Of a stretch of DNA of 14,255 nt, positions 1-6,246 are shown piece by piece (position 1 is the first letter of the stretch; each line of letters begins with the position of its first letter). Below the pieces are notes generated by a model. The model saw only the letters and a list, made by a program, of their open reading frames with translations, was not told the DNA's origin and ran no database searches. The translations under genes were made by a program, and so were the position numbers. The DNA lies in the NCBI GenBank assembly GCA_002477955.1, contig DLLE01000016.1:1-14255 (forward strand), in the 5' to 3' direction. This DNA comes from Treponema sp. UBA7570 (GTDB lineage Bacteria; Spirochaetota; Spirochaetia; Treponematales; Treponemataceae).

Positions 1-679
1 CAACATAAAGATTTGTAATTTTTATTCCAAAAAAGTTTTCTTCCGTAAAATTATCCAGCACAAAATCTACGCTTTTAAGCATATCCGATTTTTTTTCTCC
101 AGGAAGCCCGAAAATCAAGTGGGTTACGATATGAGCGCCTGGAATTTCTTTTTTTAGCAGAGACACAGCATTTTTGTAATCATCATTTGTGTAGCAACGG
201 TTTATAAATTTTCCAGTCTGTTCGCAAGAAGTCTGAAGGCCAAGTTCAATTTGAACAAAAAATTTTTGTGAGATTTGCTTAAGCAGTTCAATAATTTGAA
301 AAGAAAGACAATCAGGCCTGGTCGCAATCGCAATTCCGCAGACATTTTTGAATGAAAGAGCTTCCAGATAAAGTTCTTTTAATTTTTCAAAATTTCCATA
401 AGTTGAAGTAAATGACTGAAAATACGGCAAAAAAAGCGCTTTGTTTTTTCCGCTTCGCCCGCGGGCTTTTTTTTCGACAAGGCAAACACCTTCTTCAAAC
501 TGACTTTTTAGAAAAACTGAAGTTCCGATGAAATCGCCGCTTCCGCTTTGACTGCAAAAAATGCAGCCGCCAGTTCCTTTTGTGCCGTCGCGGTTTGGAC
601 AGGTGCAATGGGCATCGAGGGCAATTTTATAAACTTTGCAGCCGAATTTATTTTTGTAAAAATCAGAAAGAAAAAGCAT
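1..679 (-). CDS. YhcC-like radical SAM protein (TIGR01212 type), 3' end outside the window
   Basis: The reading frame opens at the ATG at 679-677 and stays open to the left edge, giving about 226 residues of N-terminal sequence. An in-frame stop lies two codons upstream, so this ATG is the earliest possible start; the ribosome site before it is weak. The N-terminus carries the YhcC-family signature: L-D-A-x-C-T-CPNRDG-T-K-G-x-GGCIFC, with likely [4Fe-4S] ligands C27, C39 and C42. The wide spacing between the first two cysteines is normal for this family, unlike the classical CX3CX2C. Further on are an IAIATRPDC segment (near residue 120) and a G-L-Q-T-S segment, both typical of the radical SAM barrel. 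Members of this family cleave S-adenosylmethionine reductively; their substrate is, to my knowledge, not established. It is transcribed divergently from the glycosyltransferase operon. The family is clear, the function is open. Confidence 0.88.
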   Translation of the reverse strand, partial: MLFLSDFYKNKFGCKVYKIALDAHCTCPNRDGTKGTGGCIFCSQSGSGDFIGTSVFLKSQFEEGVCLVEKKARGRSGKNKALFLPYFQSFTSTYGNFEKLKELYLEALSFKNVCGIAIATRPDCLSFQIIELLKQISQKFFVQIELGLQTSCEQTGKFINRCYTNDDYKNAVSLLKKEIPGAHIVTHLIFGLPGEKKSDMLKSVDFVLDNFTEENFFGIKITNLYV

Positions 680-743
680 GTCTTATTTTAATGTATAATT
701 TGAAAGAATGAGAAGAAAAAAAAACACGAATGCCTAAAAAACT

Positions 744-810
744 GCCTAGCCCCGATCGCACGAAAAGACCGGACGAGCGAAAGCGAAGGAGGACTTGAAG
801 AAAGAGCGGG
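744..810. repeat. GC-rich intergenic block, possible dispersed repeat element
   Basis: Within the strongly AT-rich divergent spacer there is a sharply bounded 67-bp stretch with 40 G or C bases (about 60%). It contains the palindrome CGATCG (754-759), a GCGAAAGC motif that could form a GNRA-loop mini-hairpin, and purine-rich GAGCG words repeated near its right end. A short direct repeat TGCCTA (731-736 and 743-748) lies at its left edge. It has no convincing open reading frame: the minus-strand 62-codon frame across it lacks a ribosome site and is Phe/Arg/Ser-rich. I suspect it is a copy of an intergenic repeat found elsewhere in treponeme genomes, but that is a recollection I cannot test here. 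Confidence 0.35.
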
Positions 811-890
811 TTAAAAGAAAAAACAAAAGGCAAATATTATTTTCTTTTCTTAGCAAAAAAAATGCGCTCCAAAATAAAAAATTAAAAGAA

Positions 891-922
891 TTGACGACTT
901 TTTTTTTATTTTGTGCTAAAAT
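891..922 (+). promoter_or_regulatory. Candidate promoter of the glycosyltransferase operon with T9 tract in its spacer
   Basis: A TTGACG -35 box (891-896) and a TAAAAT -10 box (917-922) flank a 20-bp spacer. The -10 is preceded by TGC (914-916), an extended -10 element that could offset the long spacer. Nine consecutive T residues (899-907) sit inside the spacer. Transcription would begin around 928-930, leaving a leader of about 20 nt with the GGAGG ribosome site before the ATG at 949. The boxes are good matches but the spacing is longer than the usual 16-18 bp. Confidence 0.55.
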
Positions 923-939
923 CTCAACTTGCAATTTAC

Positions 940-944
940 GGAGG
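940..944 (+). promoter_or_regulatory. Ribosome binding site that sets the start of the first GT4 gene
   Basis: GGAGG lies 4 nt before the ATG at 949. The frame is open further upstream, with a GTG at 913, but that GTG lies before the predicted -10 box, so the 12-residue extension would not be transcribed from this promoter. The ATG at 949 begins M-F-R-V-A-I-V-H-D-W, the normal N-terminus of this GT4 group. Confidence 0.85.
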
Positions 945-948
945 TTTT

Positions 949-2082
949 ATGTTCAGAGTTGCTATTGTTCATGACTGGCTTGTAAATTATGGCGGCGCTG
1001 AGCGCGTTGTTGAGGCTTTTTTGAAGATTTATCCTGACGCTGATATTTTTACGCTTGTTTACGATGAAAAAAAGATGGGGAAAATCTTTCCTAAAGAGAA
1101 AGTTCACGCTTCTTTTGTGCAGAAATTTCCTTTGGCGTCTAAACTTTATACAAAAATGCTGCCGCTTATGCCGAAAGCGTTTGAAAGTTTTGATTTTTCT
1201 TCGTACGATCTTGTTCTGTGCTCTTCTTCAAGCTGTGCAAAAGGCGTAATAACTCCTCCTTCTGTTCCGCACATTGCCTATATCCACACTCCGATGCGGT
1301 ATACATGGGATCAGTTTTTTGAATATCAAAAGCGTTCTAAAAAAATTGTTGCGTTTTTCATGAACAAATTTATGCCTTCCATAAGGCTTTGGGATTTTGT
1401 TTCTTCGCAAAGAATTGATTCTCTGATTGCAAATTCAAAATATATTCAGCGCAGAATAAAAAAATATTGGAATCTCGGCAGCAAGGTGATTTATCCTCCT
1501 GTAGACACCGAAAGGCTTTGTCCAAATGGTCTTGAGCCTGAAGACTTTTATGTAGTTTTTAGCCGTTTTGTTCCGTACAAGAGAATTGATCTTGCAATTT
1601 CTGCCTGCGGCGAACTCGGACGCAAGCTAGTTGTAATTGGCGGCGGAAGCCAGGAAAAAGAGCTCAAGGCTCTTGCGGCAAAATACAAGGGCGCGGACAT
1701 AAAATTTACCGGCCGAATCAGCGACAGAGAGGTTCAGAATTATCTTATGCGGTGCCGGGCGATGATTTTTGGCGCGGAAGAAGATTTTGGAATTATTCCT
1801 GTTGAAGTCCAGGCCTGCGGCAGACCGGTAATTGCTTTTGCAAAAGGCGGCTCGCTCGAAACTGTAATCGACGGAAAAACAGGAGTTTTTTTCAGGGAAC
1901 AGAAAACAGAAAGCGTTATTCAAGCGATTGAAAGCTTTGAAACCCTTGAAAAGCAGAAATGTTTTAATTCGGCAGAGATTTCCTCTCATGCAAAAAGTTT
2001 TTCTACAGAACGTTTCTGTGCCCAAATTAAAGACGAAATTGAACAGACTTTAAAAAGCTTTAGTTTTTGTAAGGAAAATTAA
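949..2082 (+). CDS. GT4-family glycosyltransferase (GT-B fold), first gene of envelope-glycan operon
   Basis: Encodes 377 residues, a full-length GT4 enzyme. The N-terminal Rossmann half opens with VAIVHDWLVNYGGAERV (residues 4-20) with the G-G-A-E-R acceptor-side loop, then Y-D-L-V near 86-89, HTPMRY at 113-118 and IANSKYI near 160-166. The C-terminal nucleotide-sugar half has VVFSRFVPYKR (202-212), a VIGGGS loop (229-234) and the EX7E retaining-transferase motif with E278 and E286. The pattern resembles O-antigen and exopolysaccharide mannosyl- or rhamnosyltransferases, but donor and acceptor cannot be read from sequence. It should act on the inner face of the cytoplasmic membrane, adding a sugar to a lipid-linked glycan. 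The second GT4 gene follows after 2 nt, so the two are very probably cotranscribed and translationally coupled. Confidence 0.93.
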   Translation: MFRVAIVHDWLVNYGGAERVVEAFLKIYPDADIFTLVYDEKKMGKIFPKEKVHASFVQKFPLASKLYTKMLPLMPKAFESFDFSSYDLVLCSSSSCAKGVITPPSVPHIAYIHTPMRYTWDQFFEYQKRSKKIVAFFMNKFMPSIRLWDFVSSQRIDSLIANSKYIQRRIKKYWNLGSKVIYPPVDTERLCPNGLEPEDFYVVFSRFVPYKRIDLAISACGELGRKLVVIGGGSQEKELKALAAKYKGADIKFTGRISDREVQNYLMRCRAMIFGAEEDFGIIPVEVQACGRPVIAFAKGGSLETVIDGKTGVFFREQKTESVIQAIESFETLEKQKCFNSAEISSHAKSFSTERFCAQIKDEIEQTLKSFSFCKEN

Positions 2083-2084
2083 GA

Positions 2085-3155
2085 ATGTTAAGAATTGCGA
2101 TTGACTGCCGCATGATTGGCTCAGGAGGAATCGGAACTTTTATTTCTGAGCTTGTTCCATATTTTTTAGAAAACAACGAATGTCTTTTAATCGGAACCCA
2201 CGAACAGTGCATGCCTTTTGTGCGCATGCAAAATGTTGAATTTTGCTTCTGCGACATTCCGTGTTTTTCGCTCAAAGAAATCTATTCGTTTCCACAAGAA
2301 ATCATCAAAAAAATAAACTCGTACCAGTGTTATTTTTCGCCGTATTGCAATGTTCCGTCAGGAATAACTGTGCCTGTGTTCACGACAATTCATGACATTG
2401 TATTTCTTGATGTTCCGGAACTTACTGGTTTTATTGGAAGGCTTGCTAGAAAATTCTTTTACCAGCGCGCTGTCAATTTATCAAAAACTGTTTTTACGGT
2501 TTCTGAATTCTCAAAATCAAGAATTCTAGAAAAACTCAACTGCAAAAAGCCTGTCTCTGTTGTCTACAACTCTTTTCCATCGTATTTGGCGAATAAAGAC
2601 GAGTCTCTGCCTCAAAAAACAAATTCGATTCTTTTTGTCGGCAACATAAAAAAACACAAAGGCTTAAAGACCCTTCTGGACGCTTTTGAAAAAGCCTGCG
2701 GCAAAGGGCTAAAATCAAAACTCGTAATTGTCGGAAACAAGGACAACTTCCGCACTGGCGATGAAGAAACTGTTCAGAGGCTCGAAACTTTTTCGGAAGA
2801 CAAAGTTCATTTTACAGGAAAAATTTCAAACGAAAAATTAAAAGAGCTTTATGAATCGTCATTGGCTTTGGTCCAGCCGTCTTTATACGAGGGGTTTGGA
2901 ATTCCTCCTCTAGAAGCAATGGTTTGCGGAACACCTGCAATTATTTCTGACATTCCTGTCTTTAAGGAAATTTACAGCGATTTTCCTGTTATGTTCTTTA
3001 AAAGCGGCGACAGCCAGGAACTTTGCGAAAAGCTGCTCAAAATTGAAAAAAATCCTGCAAAAATTGAGCTCGGAGAACTTAAAGAAAAATATTCATACAA
3101 ACGTTCGGCAACATTGATTATACAAAAGATAACGTCTGTTATTAAAACAAATTAA
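2085..3155 (+). CDS. Second GT4-family glycosyltransferase
   Basis: Encodes 356 residues. The start is the ATG 2 nt after the preceding stop codon, with AAGGA inside the end of the upstream gene as ribosome site. The N-terminal half begins L-R-I-A-I-D-C-R-M with a G-S-G-G-I-G-T loop (residues 12-18), then an F-S-P-Y segment (84-87) and the T-I-H-D-I motif (101-105) typical of GT4 mannosyltransferase-like enzymes. The donor half has ILFVGNIKKHKG (182-193), FTGKIS (243-248), QPSLYEGFGIPPLEA with EX7E residues E269 and E277, and the following CGTPAIIS loop. A second GT4 enzyme of a different subgroup fits sequential extension of one lipid-linked oligosaccharide. Donor and linkage are unknown. 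Cysteine is more frequent than expected in the N-terminal 90 residues, with no visible motif. Confidence 0.93.
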   Translation: MLRIAIDCRMIGSGGIGTFISELVPYFLENNECLLIGTHEQCMPFVRMQNVEFCFCDIPCFSLKEIYSFPQEIIKKINSYQCYFSPYCNVPSGITVPVFTTIHDIVFLDVPELTGFIGRLARKFFYQRAVNLSKTVFTVSEFSKSRILEKLNCKKPVSVVYNSFPSYLANKDESLPQKTNSILFVGNIKKHKGLKTLLDAFEKACGKGLKSKLVIVGNKDNFRTGDEETVQRLETFSEDKVHFTGKISNEKLKELYESSLALVQPSLYEGFGIPPLEAMVCGTPAIISDIPVFKEIYSDFPVMFFKSGDSQELCEKLLKIEKNPAKIELGELKEKYSYKRSATLIIQKITSVIKTN

Positions 3156-3175
3156 CTAAATTTTAATACATTTGT

Positions 3176-3198
3176 AACTTAATAGACTAGTCTAAGTT
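3176..3198. promoter_or_regulatory. Dyad-symmetric element before the wbaP-like gene, candidate operator
   Basis: A perfect 12-bp palindrome, TAGACTAGTCTA (3183-3194), lies inside a larger imperfect dyad. AACTT (3176-3180) pairs with AAGTT (3194-3198) if three bases are bulged. No T-run follows, so an intrinsic terminator is unlikely. It overlaps the likely -35 region of the next feature, which suits a repressor site, but no regulator is encoded nearby in this window. Confidence 0.4.
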
Positions 3199-3211
3199 AT
3201 TTCTATATAAT
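3183..3211 (+). promoter_or_regulatory. Candidate internal promoter of the wbaP-like gene
   Basis: A consensus TATAAT (3206-3211) lies 17 bp after TAGACT (3183-3188), which matches four of six consensus -35 bases. The TATAAT overlaps the first ATG of the wbaP-like frame (3210). If used, transcription would start near 3217-3219 and translation would have to begin at the second ATG (3222) on an almost leaderless mRNA. AT-rich sequence yields chance matches to TATAAT, so confidence is modest. Confidence 0.4.
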
Positions 3212-4643
3212 GAAGTTTACTATGACCGAAAAAGAATATCTTACCTATTTTAATCAAAAGTATTGGAGGACAAGTTCCTTTACATCAGGATTTGCTCTCG
3301 CCGTAATTGACTGCCTTATGGTTATGCTTTCCATAGGAACCTCATTCTTTATAATAAACTTTATCAACCATTCGTGGATAAACTTTCGGTCATTCATAAC
3401 ATACTGGATTTACCTTCTGCCGATGATTTCTGTTTTTTATGCGGCAGGGCTTTACCCGGGAATTTCGCTTCCTCCGGCAGACGAAGTTAAAAAATTTGCA
3501 ATCTGCTCGTTTTTTGTTTTTACAGGAATTGCCCTTTCTATTACAGTTGAAGAGGCCGATGATAAATGGCCGATTGTGGTTGCATTTATTCTTGCAACAC
3601 CTTTTGCCCTTGTTTTTCTTCCATGTGGACGCGAGCTTGCAAGACATCTTTTAAAAAATACAAAATGGTTTGGCGTTCCTGCTGTAATAATGCTTTGCGG
3701 TCAAAAAGACTATTTTATCGTAGACCGTCTTTTGAGCAGAAAGGATCTTGGTTATAAACCGGCAATAATTTTGGACAGCAAGGCTGCTGAAAATTCGCTT
3801 TATAAAGACATTCCAGTCTACAAGCCTTCAAGGGAACTTGACAGCGTAATAAGACAGACAGGAATAAAAGTTGCAATCATCATTGACTGGGAAGAAAATT
3901 TCGACCTTATAAATTCATATTTCCGTTATACAATAACAATTCCTGATGCACAGGCGCTCAACACTCTTTCGGCAAACGTCCGTGATTTTGGCGGAATCCT
4001 TGGTTTTTCTTCGACTCATAATCTCACAAAAAAACTGAGTATCTGCATAAAACGCCTTGTCGATCTTTTTTTACTTCTTCTCGCTTCTCCGTTGATTATT
4101 CCGATTATTCTGATTACGGCAATTTGCGTAAAAGTTTCAAGTCCTGGTCCTGTTTTTTATGGTCACAAAAGGGTCGGCAAAAACGGAAAAGAATTCAAAT
4201 GCTGGAAATTCCGTTCGATGGTTGTAAATGCAGACCAAATGCTCGATGAAATATTAAAAGATCCTGTTATGGCGGCAGAATGGGAAAAAGACCGGAAATT
4301 TACAAATGATCCGCGCGTAACAAAAATCGGAAAATTCTTAAGAAAAACCAGTCTTGATGAGTTTCCTCAGTTTTTTAATGTGCTTACAGGAGAAATGAGT
4401 TTTATTGGACCGCGTCCAGTCACAACGCCCGAACTTGCTAAATACGGCGACAAAGCAGAGCTTATTTTAAGCGTTCAGCCGGGATTAAGCGGAATGTGGC
4501 AAATTTCCGGCCGTTCAGATACAGGATATGAAGAGAGAATTACTTTGGATTCTTATTATATTCAGAACTGGTCTGTATGGCTTGATATTTGGATTATAAT
4601 AAAGACCATTTATATCGTTATAAAAGGAAAAGGTGCTTACTAA
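3210..4643 (+). CDS. WbaP-family polyprenyl-phosphate sugar phosphotransferase
   Basis: Encodes 477 residues, the usual length of WbaP-type enzymes. It has four predicted N-terminal membrane segments (about 26-50, 62-81, 95-112, 120-138) and a central soluble Rossmann-like domain (about 150-270). A membrane-inserting helix follows at about 284-307, then the conserved bacterial sugar-transferase domain. In that domain are PGPVFYGHKRVGKNG (312-326), KFRSM (333-337), the catalytic Asp-Glu pair D383-E384 in SLDEFPQ, FIGPRPV (398-404), PGLSGMWQISGR (424-435) and the terminal GKGAY. The family moves a sugar 1-phosphate (galactose in the reference enzyme) from a nucleotide sugar to undecaprenyl phosphate, the first step of O-antigen or exopolysaccharide assembly; the sugar here is not known. 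The start is uncertain: ATG 3210 has no ribosome site, ATG 3222 has only a weak GAAG before it. The next gene abuts directly. Confidence 0.93.
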   Translation: MKFTMTEKEYLTYFNQKYWRTSSFTSGFALAVIDCLMVMLSIGTSFFIINFINHSWINFRSFITYWIYLLPMISVFYAAGLYPGISLPPADEVKKFAICSFFVFTGIALSITVEEADDKWPIVVAFILATPFALVFLPCGRELARHLLKNTKWFGVPAVIMLCGQKDYFIVDRLLSRKDLGYKPAIILDSKAAENSLYKDIPVYKPSRELDSVIRQTGIKVAIIIDWEENFDLINSYFRYTITIPDAQALNTLSANVRDFGGILGFSSTHNLTKKLSICIKRLVDLFLLLLASPLIIPIILITAICVKVSSPGPVFYGHKRVGKNGKEFKCWKFRSMVVNADQMLDEILKDPVMAAEWEKDRKFTNDPRVTKIGKFLRKTSLDEFPQFFNVLTGEMSFIGPRPVTTPELAKYGDKAELILSVQPGLSGMWQISGRSDTGYEERITLDSYYIQNWSVWLDIWIIIKTIYIVIKGKGAY

Positions 4644-6242
4644 ATGAAACGTTCGGCTTTACTCATTTTTGCTTCACTTTTAGCATTAGGTTCTTTGGCT
4701 GCTGAAGGATACAGAATCAATCAGGTGAATTATGATATTACAGGAATTACAAAGCCATACGCTCTTGAAAAAAACATTGAAATTGACAAAAAAAGAGTTT
4801 TTGAGAATTACGATGAGCTTCATTCATATATTGAAAATATAAAACAGCTTTTTGCGAACGAACGAAACATTGAATCCACGGTCATTTATGCAAAATATGA
4901 TGCGGTTCCTGACGAAAATGAAGTTGTAAACGTTACACTCAATATTTCGACCCAGGATTCAAAGCATTTTTTAATGGTTCCCTATCCCAAATACAATTCA
5001 AACGACGGCCTTATATTAAAATTAAAAGCAAAAGACACCAATTTTCTCGGCACTCTCGAAACTTTGGATTTGGACTTTAATTTTTCATATGAACCAAAAG
5101 ACACCGACACTGATACAGGCGATTATGACTCTATCTTTGGCATAAACTTAAAATACGATTATCCGTTTAAAATGTGGGTTCTCGATTCAAAATGGAAAAA
5201 CAGCTTTAGCCTTGATTACACGCTCGGAAAATCAAAACCGGAATTTTCTTACACCACAGGATTCGTTTTTGAACTTCCTTTTAAAAATTTCTCTTTGCAA
5301 CTTGACTTAACTCAGGGAATTGAACGAAATTTTGACTACACAGAATACGATGATGAACTGTATTTGACAGAAGGAGCAACTCTTTCACTCCCCTATAAAA
5401 TTGCAAAAATTGACAACTTTGGAGATGTAAATTGGGGGCCGTACGTTTCTTATGACTGCTATTGGGATAAAAATGGCATAAACAAAGAAAACGAAGATCT
5501 TTCAAGCCCTACTCTAAAAATCGGACACTCGGTTTCGACAGGCCGCGTAAACTGGCATGAAAATTTTCGCGATGGAGTTGATCTTTCCTTTGATCAGTAT
5601 ATTGGCTACAACTTCCAAAAAAAAGAATATATTGCGACTCTATCTGGAACGGTTTCGCTTTACAAATCTTTTAACAATCGGATCGGAATCAATTCAAGAT
5701 TCTACGGTTTTTATAACTACAATCAAAATACTCAGATTGGCTCTTACCTCCGTGGAATCCGCGATGACCAGCGCTATAAATCTGACGACTGGGAAGCCAA
5801 AGGCTTTTCTGGAGAGCCGCAAAAAGCTCTCAGCACTCAGGCAGCAATTGTCGGAAACATAGACATTCCAATCCGCATTTTAACGACAGACTGGAATGAA
5901 TTTAACAAATTCTGTTTTGGTGAAAATTCATGGCTTACAAACCATTTAACATGGATGCGTTATTTTGATTTTGAAATGCACATTTCGCCGTTTTTTGACT
6001 TTGCATTTGCAGACAATCTGATTACAGGAAAGACATTTGCAATAAAAGACGGATGGTATGGCGCTGGTCTTGAAGTTCTCGTATATCCTGCAAAATGGAG
6101 AAGTCTTGTTGTACGGGCAAGCGCAGGAATTGACGTTGGAAGAAAAATCATAAAGAAAGCCGTGTCAAAACTTATTGACGACTCTTGGCGCAAAAATGTT
6201 TCTGCAGTTGAAATTTCAATTGGAATCGGACTTTTCTATTAA
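4644..6242 (+). CDS. Omp85-like outer-membrane beta-barrel with one POTRA-like domain
   Basis: Encodes 532 residues. A signal peptide covers about residues 1-20, with a basic start (M-K-R), a hydrophobic core and an L-A-A cleavage region. Residues about 23-105 have the alternating strand-helix pattern of a single POTRA domain. From about 110 onward there are many amphipathic strands rich in Tyr, Phe, Asp and Asn, separated by polar turns. The motif L-R-G-I-R (369-373) resembles the conserved (V/I)RG(F/Y) of barrel loop 6 in Omp85 proteins. The chain ends in aromatic F-Y, as expected for a substrate of the barrel assembly machinery. The ATG directly follows the wbaP-like TAA with no gap, so translation is very likely coupled. 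One POTRA makes it smaller than BamA, so it is probably not the main BamA. Its role is unknown; the context suggests glycan display or export. A different 16-stranded porin remains possible. Confidence 0.7.
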   Translation: MKRSALLIFASLLALGSLAAEGYRINQVNYDITGITKPYALEKNIEIDKKRVFENYDELHSYIENIKQLFANERNIESTVIYAKYDAVPDENEVVNVTLNISTQDSKHFLMVPYPKYNSNDGLILKLKAKDTNFLGTLETLDLDFNFSYEPKDTDTDTGDYDSIFGINLKYDYPFKMWVLDSKWKNSFSLDYTLGKSKPEFSYTTGFVFELPFKNFSLQLDLTQGIERNFDYTEYDDELYLTEGATLSLPYKIAKIDNFGDVNWGPYVSYDCYWDKNGINKENEDLSSPTLKIGHSVSTGRVNWHENFRDGVDLSFDQYIGYNFQKKEYIATLSGTVSLYKSFNNRIGINSRFYGFYNYNQNTQIGSYLRGIRDDQRYKSDDWEAKGFSGEPQKALSTQAAIVGNIDIPIRILTTDWNEFNKFCFGENSWLTNHLTWMRYFDFEMHISPFFDFAFADNLITGKTFAIKDGWYGAGLEVLVYPAKWRSLVVRASAGIDVGRKIIKKAVSKLIDDSWRKNVSAVEISIGIGLFY

Positions 6243-6246
6243 AAAA

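Noticed and set aside
716..724. A9 tract as a phase-variable site for the radical SAM gene
   Set aside because: It lies about 40 bp outside the coding start with no promoter boxes placed sensibly around it; runs of this length are common in this AT-rich sequence.
746..934. Minus-strand 62-codon open frame opposite the glycan-operon promoter
   Set aside because: It has no ribosome site, a skewed Phe/Leu/Ser composition, and spans the GC-rich block and the promoter; it is better explained as non-coding.
913..948. GTG start 12 codons upstream for the first GT4 gene
   Set aside because: It lies upstream of the predicted -10 box and lacks a ribosome site; the ATG at 949 has GGAGG and the normal family N-terminus.
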